From positions 17,266 through 81,265 of the forward strand of contig CAMOVK010000003.1 in the NCBI GenBank assembly GCA_946627325.1: a stretch of 64,000 nt of DNA, written 5' to 3'. Shown piece by piece: positions 1-8,660 of the stretch; positions within the stretch are counted from its first letter, which is position 1, and each line of letters begins with the position of its first letter. Both the position numbers and the translations under genes were made by a program. The DNA comes from an uncultured Prevotella sp. Lineage in GTDB: Bacteria > Bacteroidota > Bacteroidia > Bacteroidales > Bacteroidaceae. The notes below the pieces were generated by a model, which was not told the DNA's origin, made no database searches, and saw nothing but the letters and a program-made list of their open reading frames with translations.

Positions 1-2010
1 AATAGCATCAAGAGATATTTTGCATTGCACAATATAAGTGTTTACTATATCAACGCTACGCAAATTGCACAAGAAATAGGATTAGGAAACCGCACAAATA
101 CTATCCTTCAGTCAGCTTTTTTCCGCATAACGAGAGTCATTCCGTTGGAAACGGCAATAAGCCAGATGCGCGCTTTCATAGATAAATCTTACGGAAAGAA
201 GGGACAAGACGTCGTAGATAAGAACTATGCCGCAGTGGAAAGAGGAGGAGAATACAAACAATTAAATGTTGATAAATTGTGGGCAAATCTTCCTGATGAA
301 GATAAACAGCCTACTAATCGCCCTCCTTTCATAAGTGAAATGGTCGATGTAATTAATTCCCAGCGAGGAAATCAACTGAAGGTAAGCGACTTTGTAAGGC
401 ATAATACGATTGATGGAACTTGGCAAAACGGAACTGCTGCATTCGAAAAACGAGGTGTCGAACCGTTTATTCCCGAATGGAATCCTAACAACTGCATCCA
501 ATGTAATAAGTGTGCGTATGTTTGTCCGCATGCAGCAATACGTCCATTTGTAATGACTCCTGATGAAAAAAATGGATTTACGGGTAAGAGTATTGAGATG
601 AAAGTACCGAAAGCAATGGCTGGTATGCATTTTTCCATACTCCCCTCGCCAATGGATTGCTTGGGTTGTGGTAATTGTGTAGATGTTTGTCCAGGAAATC
701 CAAAGTTAGGAAAGGCCCTTTCTATGGTGGCTTTCGATCCTAATGCGGATGTCTTTAAGGAGGAAGAAAGACAATGGGAATACTGCGTAAGCAAGGTTAC
801 TTCAAAACAATATCTTGTGGATATCTCATCGAACGTCAAGAATTCGCAGTTTGCCCAACCTTTGTTTGAATTCTCAGGAGCATGCTCTGGTTGTGGGGAG
901 ACTCCTTATGTAAAACTTATCTCGCAGCTCTATGGTGACCGTGAGATGGTAGCTAATGCTACAGGATGTTCTTCTATTTATTCAGCTTCAATTCCTTCCA
1001 CGCCTTATACAACAAATGAGAAAGGTCAAGGACCATCTTTCAACAACTCGTTGTTTGAAGATTTCTGTGAGTTTGGCATGGGTATGATGATTGGAAATAA
1101 GAAAATGCGTGAAAGAGTTCAGCTTCTTTTGCAGAAAACTACTCGCCGTGATGATTGTCCAGAAGAGTTCCTGCAGCTTGCAGTGGAGTGGATTGCCAAA
1201 CAAAATGATGCAGAAGAGACAAAGCGTTTGGCGCCATTACTTAAACAATACATTGACCAGGGAGCGGAAAACGATGGTTGTCAGTACTGTAAGGAATTGC
1301 AAACACTTGAGCACTACCTTGTCAAACGTTCGCATTGGATTATCGGAGGCGATGGCGCTTCGTATGATATAGGATATGGTGGACTTGACCACGTGGTTGC
1401 ATCGGGCGAAGATGTTAACATCCTTGTGCTTGATACGGAGGTTTATTCCAATACTGGTGGACAGGCTTCTAAATCGACTCCTATGGGTGCTATCGCTCAG
1501 TTTGCAGCTCGCGGAAAGCGTATTCGCAAGAAAGATTTGGGATTGATGTGTGCTACTTATGGTTATGTCTATGTTGCGCAAGTGGCTATGGGAGCCGACC
1601 AAGCGCAGTGTCTCAAGGCAATACGTGAGGCAGAGGCTTATCCAGGACCATCGATAGTCATCGCATACTCTCCTTGTATAAACCACGGGCTTAAAGCTAA
1701 GGGTGGTATGGGTAAGAGTCAAGAAGAGGAAGCTCGTGCAGTAGAATGTGGGTACTGGCATCTTTGGCGATATAATCCAGAGCGTGCGAAGGAAGGAGTG
1801 GCACCTTTCCAACTTGATTCAAAGACTCCAGACTGGTCGAAATTCCGCGACTTCTTGCTTGGTGAAGTACGTTATTTGTCGGTAATGAAAGCTTTCCCCG
1901 ACGAGGCAGAAATGCTGTTTGCCGAGACAGAGCATTCAGCACAGCTCCGATATAAGACCTATCTGCGTAAGGCTGCTGAAGATTGGAGCGATGAGAAAAT
2001 AGAAAACTAA
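1..2010 (+). CDS. nifJ: Pyruvate:ferredoxin (flavodoxin) oxidoreductase, 5'-truncated by window edge
   Basis: C-terminal part of PFOR, which decarboxylates pyruvate to acetyl-CoA and passes electrons to ferredoxin in anaerobic metabolism. The frame is open from base 1, so the true start lies outside; about 669 of the usual ~1180 residues are present. Visible in order: the end of the central domain, two ferredoxin-type clusters (CIQCNKCAYVCP near bases 493-530 and CLGCGNCVDVCP near 655-692), a further cluster Cys pair (CSGCGE near 880), and the thiamine diphosphate domain with GGDGASYD (near 1348) and TEVYSNTGGQ (near 1432). The conserved CINHG lies near 1675. The downstream EamA gene begins 16 bases after the stop. 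Identification is secure from motif order; only the symbol is convention. Confidence 0.96.
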   Translation, partial: NSIKRYFALHNISVYYINATQIAQEIGLGNRTNTILQSAFFRITRVIPLETAISQMRAFIDKSYGKKGQDVVDKNYAAVERGGEYKQLNVDKLWANLPDEDKQPTNRPPFISEMVDVINSQRGNQLKVSDFVRHNTIDGTWQNGTAAFEKRGVEPFIPEWNPNNCIQCNKCAYVCPHAAIRPFVMTPDEKNGFTGKSIEMKVPKAMAGMHFSILPSPMDCLGCGNCVDVCPGNPKLGKALSMVAFDPNADVFKEEERQWEYCVSKVTSKQYLVDISSNVKNSQFAQPLFEFSGACSGCGETPYVKLISQLYGDREMVANATGCSSIYSASIPSTPYTTNEKGQGPSFNNSLFEDFCEFGMGMMIGNKKMRERVQLLLQKTTRRDDCPEEFLQLAVEWIAKQNDAEETKRLAPLLKQYIDQGAENDGCQYCKELQTLEHYLVKRSHWIIGGDGASYDIGYGGLDHVVASGEDVNILVLDTEVYSNTGGQASKSTPMGAIAQFAARGKRIRKKDLGLMCATYGYVYVAQVAMGADQAQCLKAIREAEAYPGPSIVIAYSPCINHGLKAKGGMGKSQEEEARAVECGYWHLWRYNPERAKEGVAPFQLDSKTPDWSKFRDFLLGEVRYLSVMKAFPDEAEMLFAETEHSAQLRYKTYLRKAAEDWSDEKIEN

Positions 2011-2026
2011 AAGTATCTGAATATGT

Positions 2027-2923
2027 ATGAATAACAAATTGGTATTACATCTCATAGCGTTCGTGATAGTTGTCATTTGGGGTAGCACTTTGGTGAGCAG
2101 TAAAGTGTTGCTTGAAATCTACCACATGAGAGAGGAAGAAATCTTCTTTGCACGAATGGTTATTGCGTATATTGCAATATGGTTTATATCGCCAAAACAG
2201 CTGTTTTCCAATACAAAGCGCGATGAGTTTATGATGTTCTTGCTTGGTGTTACAGGTGGCTCGCTATATTTTCTTGCAGAGAATTTTGCCCTTCCACTAA
2301 CGACAGCTAACAATGTGGCGTTCATTGTTGCAGTGTCACCGCTCGTAACAGTTTTGTTAGCCATTATGTTTAATCGTGAGATGCACATGACGCAGAACCT
2401 TGCTATCGGCTCGATAATGGCTCTTATAGGCGTTGCGCTTGTGGTGTTCCTCGGCAAAGGTGAGAGTGAAGGAATTACTTTTAGCCCTATAGGAGACCTC
2501 TTGGCTTTGCTTGCTACTTTTAGTTTTGGCTTGTATTGCCTACTATTGAAGAAACTTGGCGATAGGTATTCTTCGGAATTTATCACTCGAAAGGTCTTTG
2601 GATATGGTATGTTGACCACTCTGCCGCTTTTTATCTTCCGCCCTTGGCAATTCCCACTTAATGCGTTTTTCGAAAATCCTTCTATACTTTTCAATATTCT
2701 TTTTTTAGGTCTTGTCGCATCGTTCCTATGTTTTTTCTTGTGGAGTGTTGTAACTAAGAAACTCGGAGCCTGTGCCACAGCCAACTATATATATGTTAGT
2801 CCTGTGGCAACTATTATTGTCAGCTGGCTTGTACTTGGCGAAAAGATGACTTTGATGGGGTGGATTGGGTCGGCTCTAATACTTTCTGGAGTGGTGTTGG
2901 CTAATAAGGATATAGAGGAGTAG
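2027..2923 (+). CDS. EamA/DMT-family membrane transporter
   Basis: A 298-residue inner-membrane protein with about ten hydrophobic helices arranged as two EamA repeats of five, the usual length for drug/metabolite transporters. The first helix carries VIWGSTLVSSK, a typical DMT N-terminus, and the second repeat ends with WLVLGEKMT followed by the last helix and a short charged tail. The substrate cannot be read from sequence. ATG at 2027 is chosen because an ATG four bases earlier runs into a stop at once. It follows nifJ by 16 bases and precedes the next gene by 22, so the genes may be cotranscribed. Confidence 0.9.
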   Translation: MNNKLVLHLIAFVIVVIWGSTLVSSKVLLEIYHMREEEIFFARMVIAYIAIWFISPKQLFSNTKRDEFMMFLLGVTGGSLYFLAENFALPLTTANNVAFIVAVSPLVTVLLAIMFNREMHMTQNLAIGSIMALIGVALVVFLGKGESEGITFSPIGDLLALLATFSFGLYCLLLKKLGDRYSSEFITRKVFGYGMLTTLPLFIFRPWQFPLNAFFENPSILFNILFLGLVASFLCFFLWSVVTKKLGACATANYIYVSPVATIIVSWLVLGEKMTLMGWIGSALILSGVVLANKDIEE

Positions 2924-2945
2924 CAACAAATAGAATCCTAAAACA

Positions 2946-3506
2946 ATGAACGAATCCATTCAAAATGTACACGATTTCGATACGTCGGGTATGATTTATC
3001 TCGATTTTCGTGTAGGAAGCAACAACCTTGTGAAGATGATTGCTTCGCGTTCAGGTACTATTCCCGACTATTCGAAGGAGCGATTGGCTCTCATGAAGCA
3101 AATCAGTCAGCGTCAAGCGCAATCATTATCGGCAGAAACAGCCGTCGTTTCTGACGATAAAAAGCGGGTAGGACTCTTTGCCGATGATATGCCACAAAGT
3201 ATAGTTACGCGTATCTACAACTACCATCTGTATGCCGTTATGCTTTGTGGCGACGAGAGTGAAATTATGATTGATAACTTGCGTCGGACTCTCGTGCCTG
3301 ATATTTGTAAGGATATACACATATATAAATATGTGAAGGTAGAAAAAACTTTTGATATGTCCTCGTTGAAGCGATTTGAGGGTGTAGTTGATGCGCTGGC
3401 TGTGCAGTTTTTATCTGAAGACTTAAGAGCCGATTTCTTTAATAATTATTCTATCAACACACCTTGTTTCTCATTCGATTATCCAATAGAAATCACAACA
3501 TCATAA
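2946..3506 (+). CDS. Conserved-looking protein of unknown function
   Basis: A 186-residue soluble protein without signal peptide or membrane segments. I do not recognise a family with confidence. It is mixed alpha/beta in character, with a charged central part and an aromatic C-terminus (CFSFDYP). Its stop overlaps the next start as TAATG, so translation is likely coupled to the thioesterase that follows. Placement between an EamA transporter and a hotdog thioesterase gives no firm role. The reading frame is open over its whole length, and codon use resembles neighbours, so it is a real gene. Confidence 0.75.
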   Translation: MNESIQNVHDFDTSGMIYLDFRVGSNNLVKMIASRSGTIPDYSKERLALMKQISQRQAQSLSAETAVVSDDKKRVGLFADDMPQSIVTRIYNYHLYAVMLCGDESEIMIDNLRRTLVPDICKDIHIYKYVKVEKTFDMSSLKRFEGVVDALAVQFLSEDLRADFFNNYSINTPCFSFDYPIEITTS

Positions 3507-3907
3507 TGTCAACACTTCAAGATTTTCTCAATCGCGGCGATGTTTTTGCTGCTGAAGCAGGCGTTTCTATTACCCAAATAGGCGATGGCGTGGCAGTTGC
3601 TGAGATGACAGTAGGTGAGCAACATCTTAACGCTGGTGGTGTTTGTCAGGGTGGGGCGCTGTTTACTCTTGCCGACCTTGCCATTGCAGGAGTGATGAAT
3701 GCTCATGGATTACTTTCATTTAGCATACAGACAAGTATATCTTTCCTTCAGTCGGCTCATGTAGGTGACCATTTGAAAGCAACAGCGACGGAAGTGAAAA
3801 ACCACCCCCGCCTGCCGTATTGTGAAGTGAGAGTGACAAATCAACATGGCGAGTTGGTATGTGCCCTCACTGCTATGGCTTATCGAAAGGATAAGCCAAT
3901 TCCTTAA
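3506..3907 (+). CDS. PaaI-like hotdog-fold thioesterase
   Basis: A 133-residue hotdog protein that probably hydrolyses an aryl- or acyl-CoA thioester. The family signature is visible: HLNAGGVCQGGALFTLADLA, where the Asn/Gly-rich turn and following helix hold the catalytic region, then an internal strand pair with LSIQTSISFL and a C-terminal strand ending in AMAYRKD. The start is the ATG at 3506, which overlaps the upstream TAA as TAATG; a TTG further upstream would add 14 residues inside the previous gene and is unlikely. Its last bases overlap the convergent DUF362 gene stop. Exact substrate unknown. Confidence 0.88.
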   Translation: MSTLQDFLNRGDVFAAEAGVSITQIGDGVAVAEMTVGEQHLNAGGVCQGGALFTLADLAIAGVMNAHGLLSFSIQTSISFLQSAHVGDHLKATATEVKNHPRLPYCEVRVTNQHGELVCALTAMAYRKDKPIP

Positions 3908-4863
3908 ATGTCTAAGTCAATCAGTTCGTAGGTCTTCGTTCCAAGACCTATTTTTTCTGCATATTCAATAATGTAAGTGCCGTGTTGGCGATTTATGCGA
4001 TTGATGAGAGGTTGGTTGTTGTCGCCAGGTTTTCCTTTGTGATTGAACACTTTGTCAAGACAGGCTTGATCTACCGCTACGGGGTCTAATGATGCCATGA
4101 TGCCCATGTCTTTTAGTTCGGGTTTTTCAGGGTCGCCATCGCAGTCGCAGTCAACCGACATATTGTTCATTACGTTGATGTATATGATTTGTCCACCAAA
4201 ATAGTTGTGGACAGCTTGTGCTGCAGCAGCCATTGACTCCAAGAACAAATCTTGTTTGTCGCCAGCAGCCAAAAACTCTTTAGTCCACGCTTTCGATGGA
4301 TCATCAGTCTTTCCTGCAGTATGAATATATGCCTTGCCTGCTGTTGAGGCTACACCAATAGATGCGTTTTTCAACACTCCACCAAATCCGCCCATAGCAT
4401 GTCCTTTGAAGTGAGCAAGGTTAATCATGAAGTCGTAGTTGGCAAGATGCTCACCTACAATATCATATTTCAGATGTCGCTTGTCCTGCATTGGAATGCG
4501 TATGTCGCCAAATTCATCCATCAAATCCACAGCAAAAATCGAGTCGAAACCATGTTCATGAATAGTTTGCCAGTGCTTTGCGGGGTCTTGGCGGGAGCCT
4601 CCGTATGCCGTACCACACTCAACCACTGTTCCGTTAACCTCCTCTACGAGGTTGCGAATCAGTGTAGGGCGAAGGTAGTGGTTGTTGCCTCCCTCGCCAG
4701 TTGAAATTTTTACCGCTACTCTGCCTGTTGCTTCAACGCCTAAGGCTTTGTAAATCTTAACCAGCGACTCGGGTGTTATCTCTCGAGTGAAATACACTTT
4801 TTGCTGTGCTATGGCTGTCATTGTTATTGTAAGAATGACAGCTACTAAAAGAATTTTTTTCAT
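3904..4863 (-). CDS. Exported DUF362-domain protein
   Basis: A 319-residue protein beginning with a clear signal peptide (MKKILLVAVILTITMTAIAQQ), so it should act in the periplasm. The rest matches DUF362, with the family's HFKGHAMGGFGGVLKNASIG segment and a late MASLDPVAVDQACLD motif. Many DUF362 proteins carry ferredoxin-type cysteine clusters; none is visible here apart from DCDCDGD, so it may be a stand-alone DUF362 domain. The ATG at 4863 is preferred to one 15 codons upstream because it gives the signal peptide. Convergent overlap of four bases with the thioesterase gene. Function of DUF362 is not established. Confidence 0.85.
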   Translation of the reverse strand: MKKILLVAVILTITMTAIAQQKVYFTREITPESLVKIYKALGVEATGRVAVKISTGEGGNNHYLRPTLIRNLVEEVNGTVVECGTAYGGSRQDPAKHWQTIHEHGFDSIFAVDLMDEFGDIRIPMQDKRHLKYDIVGEHLANYDFMINLAHFKGHAMGGFGGVLKNASIGVASTAGKAYIHTAGKTDDPSKAWTKEFLAAGDKQDLFLESMAAAAQAVHNYFGGQIIYINVMNNMSVDCDCDGDPEKPELKDMGIMASLDPVAVDQACLDKVFNHKGKPGDNNQPLINRINRQHGTYIIEYAEKIGLGTKTYELIDLDI

Positions 4864-5583
4864 GTTAAAAATGTTGAGATAGTATTTGTTTCGCCAACAA
4901 ATATACATAATTATAATTGAAATAAGTCATTTTTTTTGTGTTTTTAGCGTAATTGTTCTAAACAACTCGCTTTTCTTATCTAATAACCCTTTTGTTACTC
5001 GTAATTATACATATCCAACCCACTTGTTATTAACGATTTCTTTGTGTGATTGCGACAATTATAATTAGCAATAAATTAATGATAATCAGCTTTTGCTTGT
5101 GTTAAGAAATGTAATTATTGCTATCTTCTAATAGTGGAAAAGTTAAATTGAAGTCAAAAGATTTGCTTTAATTATTTGATAAAATAGAAATTGAAAACTG
5201 AAAAAATGTCGTTTTTTCGCCTTAACAATATGTATTGAATTTGGAAAGACCTACTTTCCGATTTGGGGAGATATGCTTTCCAAATCGGGGATTAATGCTT
5301 TCCAGATTGGAAAATAGCGATTTTCAAGTTCAAAAGATATGCTATTGGCTCATATTTCGTATAAAATAATTTTCAAATTTTCATTTTCTCATAGGTTTCT
5401 CATTGATATACAGAGACTTATGGTTGGGTGTAAAAAATCGAGAAAAACTAAAAATGAGATTGAAAACTTGAAAAGTTGACGTTATATTGAAAGGTTCTAT
5501 TTAACCTTTGCAACAGATTTTAACTTTTAAGAAGATTAACAAACTTCATGTATCTGCAACAATTTGAGCCAGCAGGATGAAGT
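4864..5583. other. Long AT-rich intergenic region
   Basis: About 720 bases without a credible gene between the DUF362 gene and the DUF721 gene, both on the minus strand. It contains a minus-strand TATATTTG box at 4898-4905 that could serve the DUF362 gene, although no good upstream TTTG is visible, and a five-unit 22-bp repeat array at 5243-5352. Short open frames here have no recognisable product or ribosome site. The stretch 5353-5583 shows nothing I can name. Confidence 0.7.
5243..5352. repeat. 22-bp tandem dyad repeat array, locus A (five units, degenerate)
   Basis: Five contiguous 22-base units start at 5243, 5265, 5287, 5309 and 5331. The consensus shared with three other loci is GRAAAG, a five-base centre, CTTTYC, then a five-base spacer. 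Here the arms are more worn (units 2 and 3 begin GGGGA; unit 5 ends TATTGG), so this is the most decayed copy. It lies between two minus-strand genes. Confidence 0.8.
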
Positions 5584-5874
5584 TTAGTAAAATCGAATGT
5601 CGCTTATCACGAAATGACCTACCGCTTCGTTGAGTCGGTTGACGAGGTCGTGACGCATCATCGACAAATCGTTTCGCAGAGAAGGACGTTTGATTTTAAC
5701 GAAGAGGATTTGGTTTTTGATAGTTTTCTCACCTATGTATTGGCTTGCCTCTTTGCTTAGTAGCGATTCGAATTGGTTTATGATTCGATACTGGAGTAGT
5801 GGTGTTTCCAATCCGTTTTCGCGCAGCGACTCGTCGATTATACTACATACTTGTTTCGGTTGTTTTCTAAACAT
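5584..5874 (-). CDS. DUF721 / DciA-like protein
   Basis: A 96-residue protein of the DUF721 family, to which DciA (the replicative helicase loader or operator in many bacteria) belongs. Visible features are the N-terminal FRKQPKQVCSIIDESLRENGLE and the C-terminal strand pattern with IKRPSLRNDLSMMRHDLVNRLNE, where the domain ends in a conserved Leu/Arg/Asn helix. It overlaps the end of recF by eight bases, as is common for recF-DUF721 pairs in Bacteroidota, so both are likely expressed together. The role in replication initiation is inference from family and context. Confidence 0.8.
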   Translation of the reverse strand: MFRKQPKQVCSIIDESLRENGLETPLLQYRIINQFESLLSKEASQYIGEKTIKNQILFVKIKRPSLRNDLSMMRHDLVNRLNEAVGHFVISDIRFY

Positions 5875-7009
5875 GTCGTTCTTCTTTAAGTGTTATCGTT
5901 CCGTTCTCAACCATAAACAAGCGATATTCGTTTGAACTCGCCTTGAGTATGCAGTCGAGGTGGTCGCGGTTAGTGTCAGTAATGAATATCTGCCCATAGC
6001 GGTCGCCAGAGACAAGCCCCACTATTTGTTCCACTCGATGAGAGTCCAATTTGTCAAAGATATCATCAAGCAGCAGTATGGGTGTTTCGCGTCGTTGTCC
6101 ATAGTTCGTAGAATCTGTACTTTGTCCACGTGAAAGCAACTCGAATTGTGCCAATTTCAAAGCTATGACAAAGGTCTTGTTTTGTCCCTGACTGCCTTCG
6201 CGCTTCATCTGATAGTTGTCGAGCAGAAATTCTAAATCGTCGCGATGAGTACCATGTAGTGAATATCCCATTATGCGGTCCTTCATTCGGTCGCGTTGAA
6301 TTACGTTGAGCAAATTTCCTCGCTGGCAGTGTGATATGTAGTTAAGCGACACCTTTTCTTGTTCGCCCGATATGATGTTGTAAACCTGTTGAAATAACGG
6401 CTCAATCTGTTCTACAAGCGTTTTTCTTTTTTTGTAGATTATTTCCCCTTGCTGTGCCATCTCTTCTTCAAGCAGCCCCATTAGCGTTTCGTCGGGTTCA
6501 GCATCAGCTTTCAGCATCGCGTTTCGGCTGGCAAGTGCTTTGTTATAACGGTTTAGAGTGTCAATATAAGTGTTGTCGAACTGAGAAATAACCACGTCCA
6601 TCAATCGTCTGCGTTCTTCGCTACCTCCTTCTATTAGCGAAATGTCGCTGGGCGAAACCATGATGAGAGGTATAAGTCCGATGTGTTCCGACAGACGACG
6701 GTATGCCTTCTTGTTGCGTCGTATAATTTTCTTTGTGCCGCGCTTTAGCCCGCATGAGATGATTTCTTCATCATTGGTATCGCTCAGATAGTTGCCTTCA
6801 AGCAAGAAGAAATCCTCGTTATGGCGAATTACCTGCGAGTCTATGGCGTTGCTGTGGCTTTTACAAAATGAAAGAAAATAGATGGCATCGAGAAGATTGG
6901 TCTTACCCTCACCATTGTTACCAATGAAACAATTTATTTTTGCCGACAAGTCGAAACTTGCCTCTGCGATATTTTTATAGTTGAGAAGAGAAATCCGTTG
7001 AAGAATCAT
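5867..7009 (-). CDS. recF: DNA replication and repair protein RecF
   Basis: A 380-residue SMC-like ATPase that binds gapped single-strand/duplex junctions and helps RecOR load RecA. The N-terminus has LLNYKNI and the Walker A GNNGEGKTNLLDA; the signature MVSPSDISLIEGG region and the C-terminal Walker B PILLLDDIFDKLD with GQIFITDTN are all present, in family order and length. ATG at 7009 is chosen over one two codons upstream because RecF proteins start with the MILxxIS pattern. It is the first gene of a recF-DUF721 unit, with a Bacteroidota -7 box upstream. Confidence 0.96.
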   Translation of the reverse strand: MILQRISLLNYKNIAEASFDLSAKINCFIGNNGEGKTNLLDAIYFLSFCKSHSNAIDSQVIRHNEDFFLLEGNYLSDTNDEEIISCGLKRGTKKIIRRNKKAYRRLSEHIGLIPLIMVSPSDISLIEGGSEERRRLMDVVISQFDNTYIDTLNRYNKALASRNAMLKADAEPDETLMGLLEEEMAQQGEIIYKKRKTLVEQIEPLFQQVYNIISGEQEKVSLNYISHCQRGNLLNVIQRDRMKDRIMGYSLHGTHRDDLEFLLDNYQMKREGSQGQNKTFVIALKLAQFELLSRGQSTDSTNYGQRRETPILLLDDIFDKLDSHRVEQIVGLVSGDRYGQIFITDTNRDHLDCILKASSNEYRLFMVENGTITLKEERHV

Positions 7010-7046
7010 ATTCAAAAAATAATGATTGACAATCTGATTGACACCG

Positions 7047-7082
7047 CAAAGATAAAAAAAAACTGCTTAAGTGATAGACAAA
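7047..7082 (-). promoter_or_regulatory. Putative promoter of recF-DUF721
   Basis: On the minus strand TATCTTTG (7054-7047) matches the Bacteroidota -7 box TAnnTTTG, with a TTTG at 7082-7079; the spacing of 24 is longer than the usual 19-21. It sits about 40 bases before the recF start. The -7 box is good and the -33 pairing is uncertain. Confidence 0.4.
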
Positions 7083-7225
7083 CAAATCAAAATTGCATCT
7101 TCGAACATTAATCTTTAATGAAAATAAGCGAACAAATAGCAAAAGGTCTTTGCATTATTGAGTGTTATTATCATGATTAAAACAAAGGAAAAAACAATAG
7201 TTAGTCGAAAAAAACAGTATAAATT

Positions 7226-7255
7226 TTTACTAATATAATAAATTGTTTAACTTTG
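7226..7255 (+). promoter_or_regulatory. Putative promoter of the TPR-ribH unit
   Basis: TAACTTTG at 7248-7255 fits the -7 consensus; TTTA at 7226-7229 is a partial -33 match at spacing 18. It lies 40 bases before the ATG at 7295 and faces away from recF, giving a divergent promoter region. Confidence 0.45.
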
Positions 7256-7294
7256 CGCCGCATTAAATCGAACAAAAACAAACAATCAATCATA

Positions 7295-7993
7295 ATGGCA
7301 AAAAAGACACTTAATCAGCCTGCTGCCGAGAATACAGCAACTGTTAGCAAGTATGAAGATTTCTTCCTAAAGAACCAGAAGGTTATTATAGGTATTTTAG
7401 TAGCAGTGATTTTAATCATTGCAGGTATTATCCTTTACAACAATTTCGTAGCTAAGCCACGTCAGGAAAAGGCATCTACACAGCTCGCTAAGATGCAACA
7501 ACTCTTTGAGCAGCAACAGTATGAGCAAGCATTGAAAGGCAATGGGGCCGCTGCACCTGGTCTGACGCAGATAGCAAGCGACTATAGCGGTACCGATGCA
7601 GGAAACCTTGCAAATTACTTCGCAGGTATAGCTTATGCCAAAACAGGGAAATGGCAAGAAGCAGCAAAGTATCTTGAGAAATTTAAAACAAAGAAAGACC
7701 TCTTCGTAAGTCCGTTGAGTCAAATGGCATTGGGCGATTGCTACGCAAATTTGAAACAATTCGATAAGGCGATTGACGCTTTCAAGAAGGCGGCAACGAT
7801 GGCTGATAAAGCAGCTGCAAACGGAACAAATAACACCGTTTCGCCAACAGCACTGAAGAAAGCTGCAATCATTCTCATCGATCAAAAGCAAAAGGCAGAA
7901 GCGAAAAAACTGTTTGAAGAAATTAAACAGAAATACATCAACTCTCCTGTAGCAGCTGATATAGACAAGTATATCGAACTCGTTAGCGAATAA
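7295..7993 (+). CDS. Membrane-anchored tetratricopeptide-repeat protein
   Basis: A 232-residue protein with a short charged cytoplasmic N-terminus, one transmembrane helix ([19 protein letters not shown], residues about 31-49) and a periplasmic TPR region containing [23 protein letters not shown] and [22 protein letters not shown]. The layout resembles YfgM-type anchored TPR proteins, which act as adaptors in envelope protein quality control; the specific partner is unknown. ATG at 7295 gives the sensible N-terminus; a TTG 14 codons earlier overlaps the promoter -7 box. The stop overlaps ribH as TAATG, implying translational coupling. Confidence 0.85.
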   Translation: MAKKTLNQPAAENTATVSKYEDFFLKNQKVIIGILVAVILIIAGIILYNNFVAKPRQEKASTQLAKMQQLFEQQQYEQALKGNGAAAPGLTQIASDYSGTDAGNLANYFAGIAYAKTGKWQEAAKYLEKFKTKKDLFVSPLSQMALGDCYANLKQFDKAIDAFKKAATMADKAAANGTNNTVSPTALKKAAIILIDQKQKAEAKKLFEEIKQKYINSPVAADIDKYIELVSE

Positions 7994-8469
7994 TGGCAAC
8001 AGCACTTCACACACCATCCGAACTCGTTAACTCACAAGTGCCAGATGCCAGCAATATGTGTTTCGGCATAGTAGTATCGGAATGGAACGACAACATTACA
8101 GGGAAGCTACTTGAAGGAGTAGTGAAAACACTCGAAAAACATGGCGCAATGCCTGAAAATATACACATAAAAAGAGTGCCTGGAAGTTTCGAACTAATCT
8201 ACGGAGCACATAGGATGACACACAATGAGAGTTATGATGCAATCATCATTCTTGGAAGTGTTATCCGTGGAGAGACTCCACACTTCGATTACATCTGTCA
8301 AGGAGTAACAGCAGGAATTGCTCAGCTCAACCTAAGAAGCGAAATCCCCGTCATCTACGGATTGCTTACCACCGATAATGAACAACAAGCGCTCGACCGT
8401 TGTGGCGGACGATTAGGTAACAAGGGTGAAGAATGGGCTGTTGACGCTATCAAAATGGCAAAATTCTAA
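7993..8469 (+). CDS. ribH: 6,7-dimethyl-8-ribityllumazine synthase
   Basis: Penultimate enzyme of riboflavin synthesis: it condenses 5-amino-6-ribitylaminouracil with dihydroxybutanone phosphate to lumazine. The 158 residues show the family landmarks: [16 protein letters not shown] (substrate-binding Trp/Asn), [12 protein letters not shown], the [15 protein letters not shown] loop with the catalytic His, [18 protein letters not shown] and [12 protein letters not shown]. Length is that of the icosahedral type. It shares a TAATG junction with the upstream TPR gene, and the rest of the riboflavin pathway is not in this window. No FMN riboswitch is seen ahead of the unit. Confidence 0.96.
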   Translation: MATALHTPSELVNSQVPDASNMCFGIVVSEWNDNITGKLLEGVVKTLEKHGAMPENIHIKRVPGSFELIYGAHRMTHNESYDAIIILGSVIRGETPHFDYICQGVTAGIAQLNLRSEIPVIYGLLTTDNEQQALDRCGGRLGNKGEEWAVDAIKMAKF

Positions 8470-8491
8470 AAGAAAGATACCCTTATTTGCG

Positions 8492-8562
8492 ATACCTACA
8501 AATAGTGACAAGAATGTTTTTTCAAGAAAAACAGAAAAAATAACGTCATTATTTGTAGGTAT
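8492..8562. repeat. 18-bp inverted repeat spanning the ferredoxin promoter -33 region
   Basis: ATACCTACAAATAGTGAC (8492-8509) and GTCATTATTTGTAGGTAT (8545-8562) are reverse complements with one mismatch that would be a G-U pair in RNA. The 35-base loop is A-rich. The right arm contains the TTTG used as -33 of the ferredoxin promoter, so it may be an operator or the end structure of the ribH transcript. Confidence 0.7.
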
Positions 8563-8585
8563 TAAAATAAAATATATTACCTTTG
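8552..8585 (+). promoter_or_regulatory. Promoter of the small ferredoxin gene
   Basis: TTTG at 8552-8555 and TACCTTTG at 8578-8585, spacing 22, a close match to the Bacteroidota sigma consensus. Predicted start of transcription is near 8592, giving a leader of about 70 bases before the ATG at 8661. Confidence 0.65.
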
Positions 8586-8660
8586 CGATACGAAAATGTA
8601 GGTAAACGATTACCTCATTAGTGTTAAAAACATTATTAACAATAAAAAAGAACGTTTATT

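Noticed and set aside
5243..5352. CRISPR-like reading of the 22-bp arrays
   Set aside because: There are no unique spacers; the five-base gaps are conserved, and no cas genes are in the window.
7160..7294. FMN riboswitch before the TPR-ribH unit
   Set aside because: No conserved FMN aptamer elements are visible, only a promoter.
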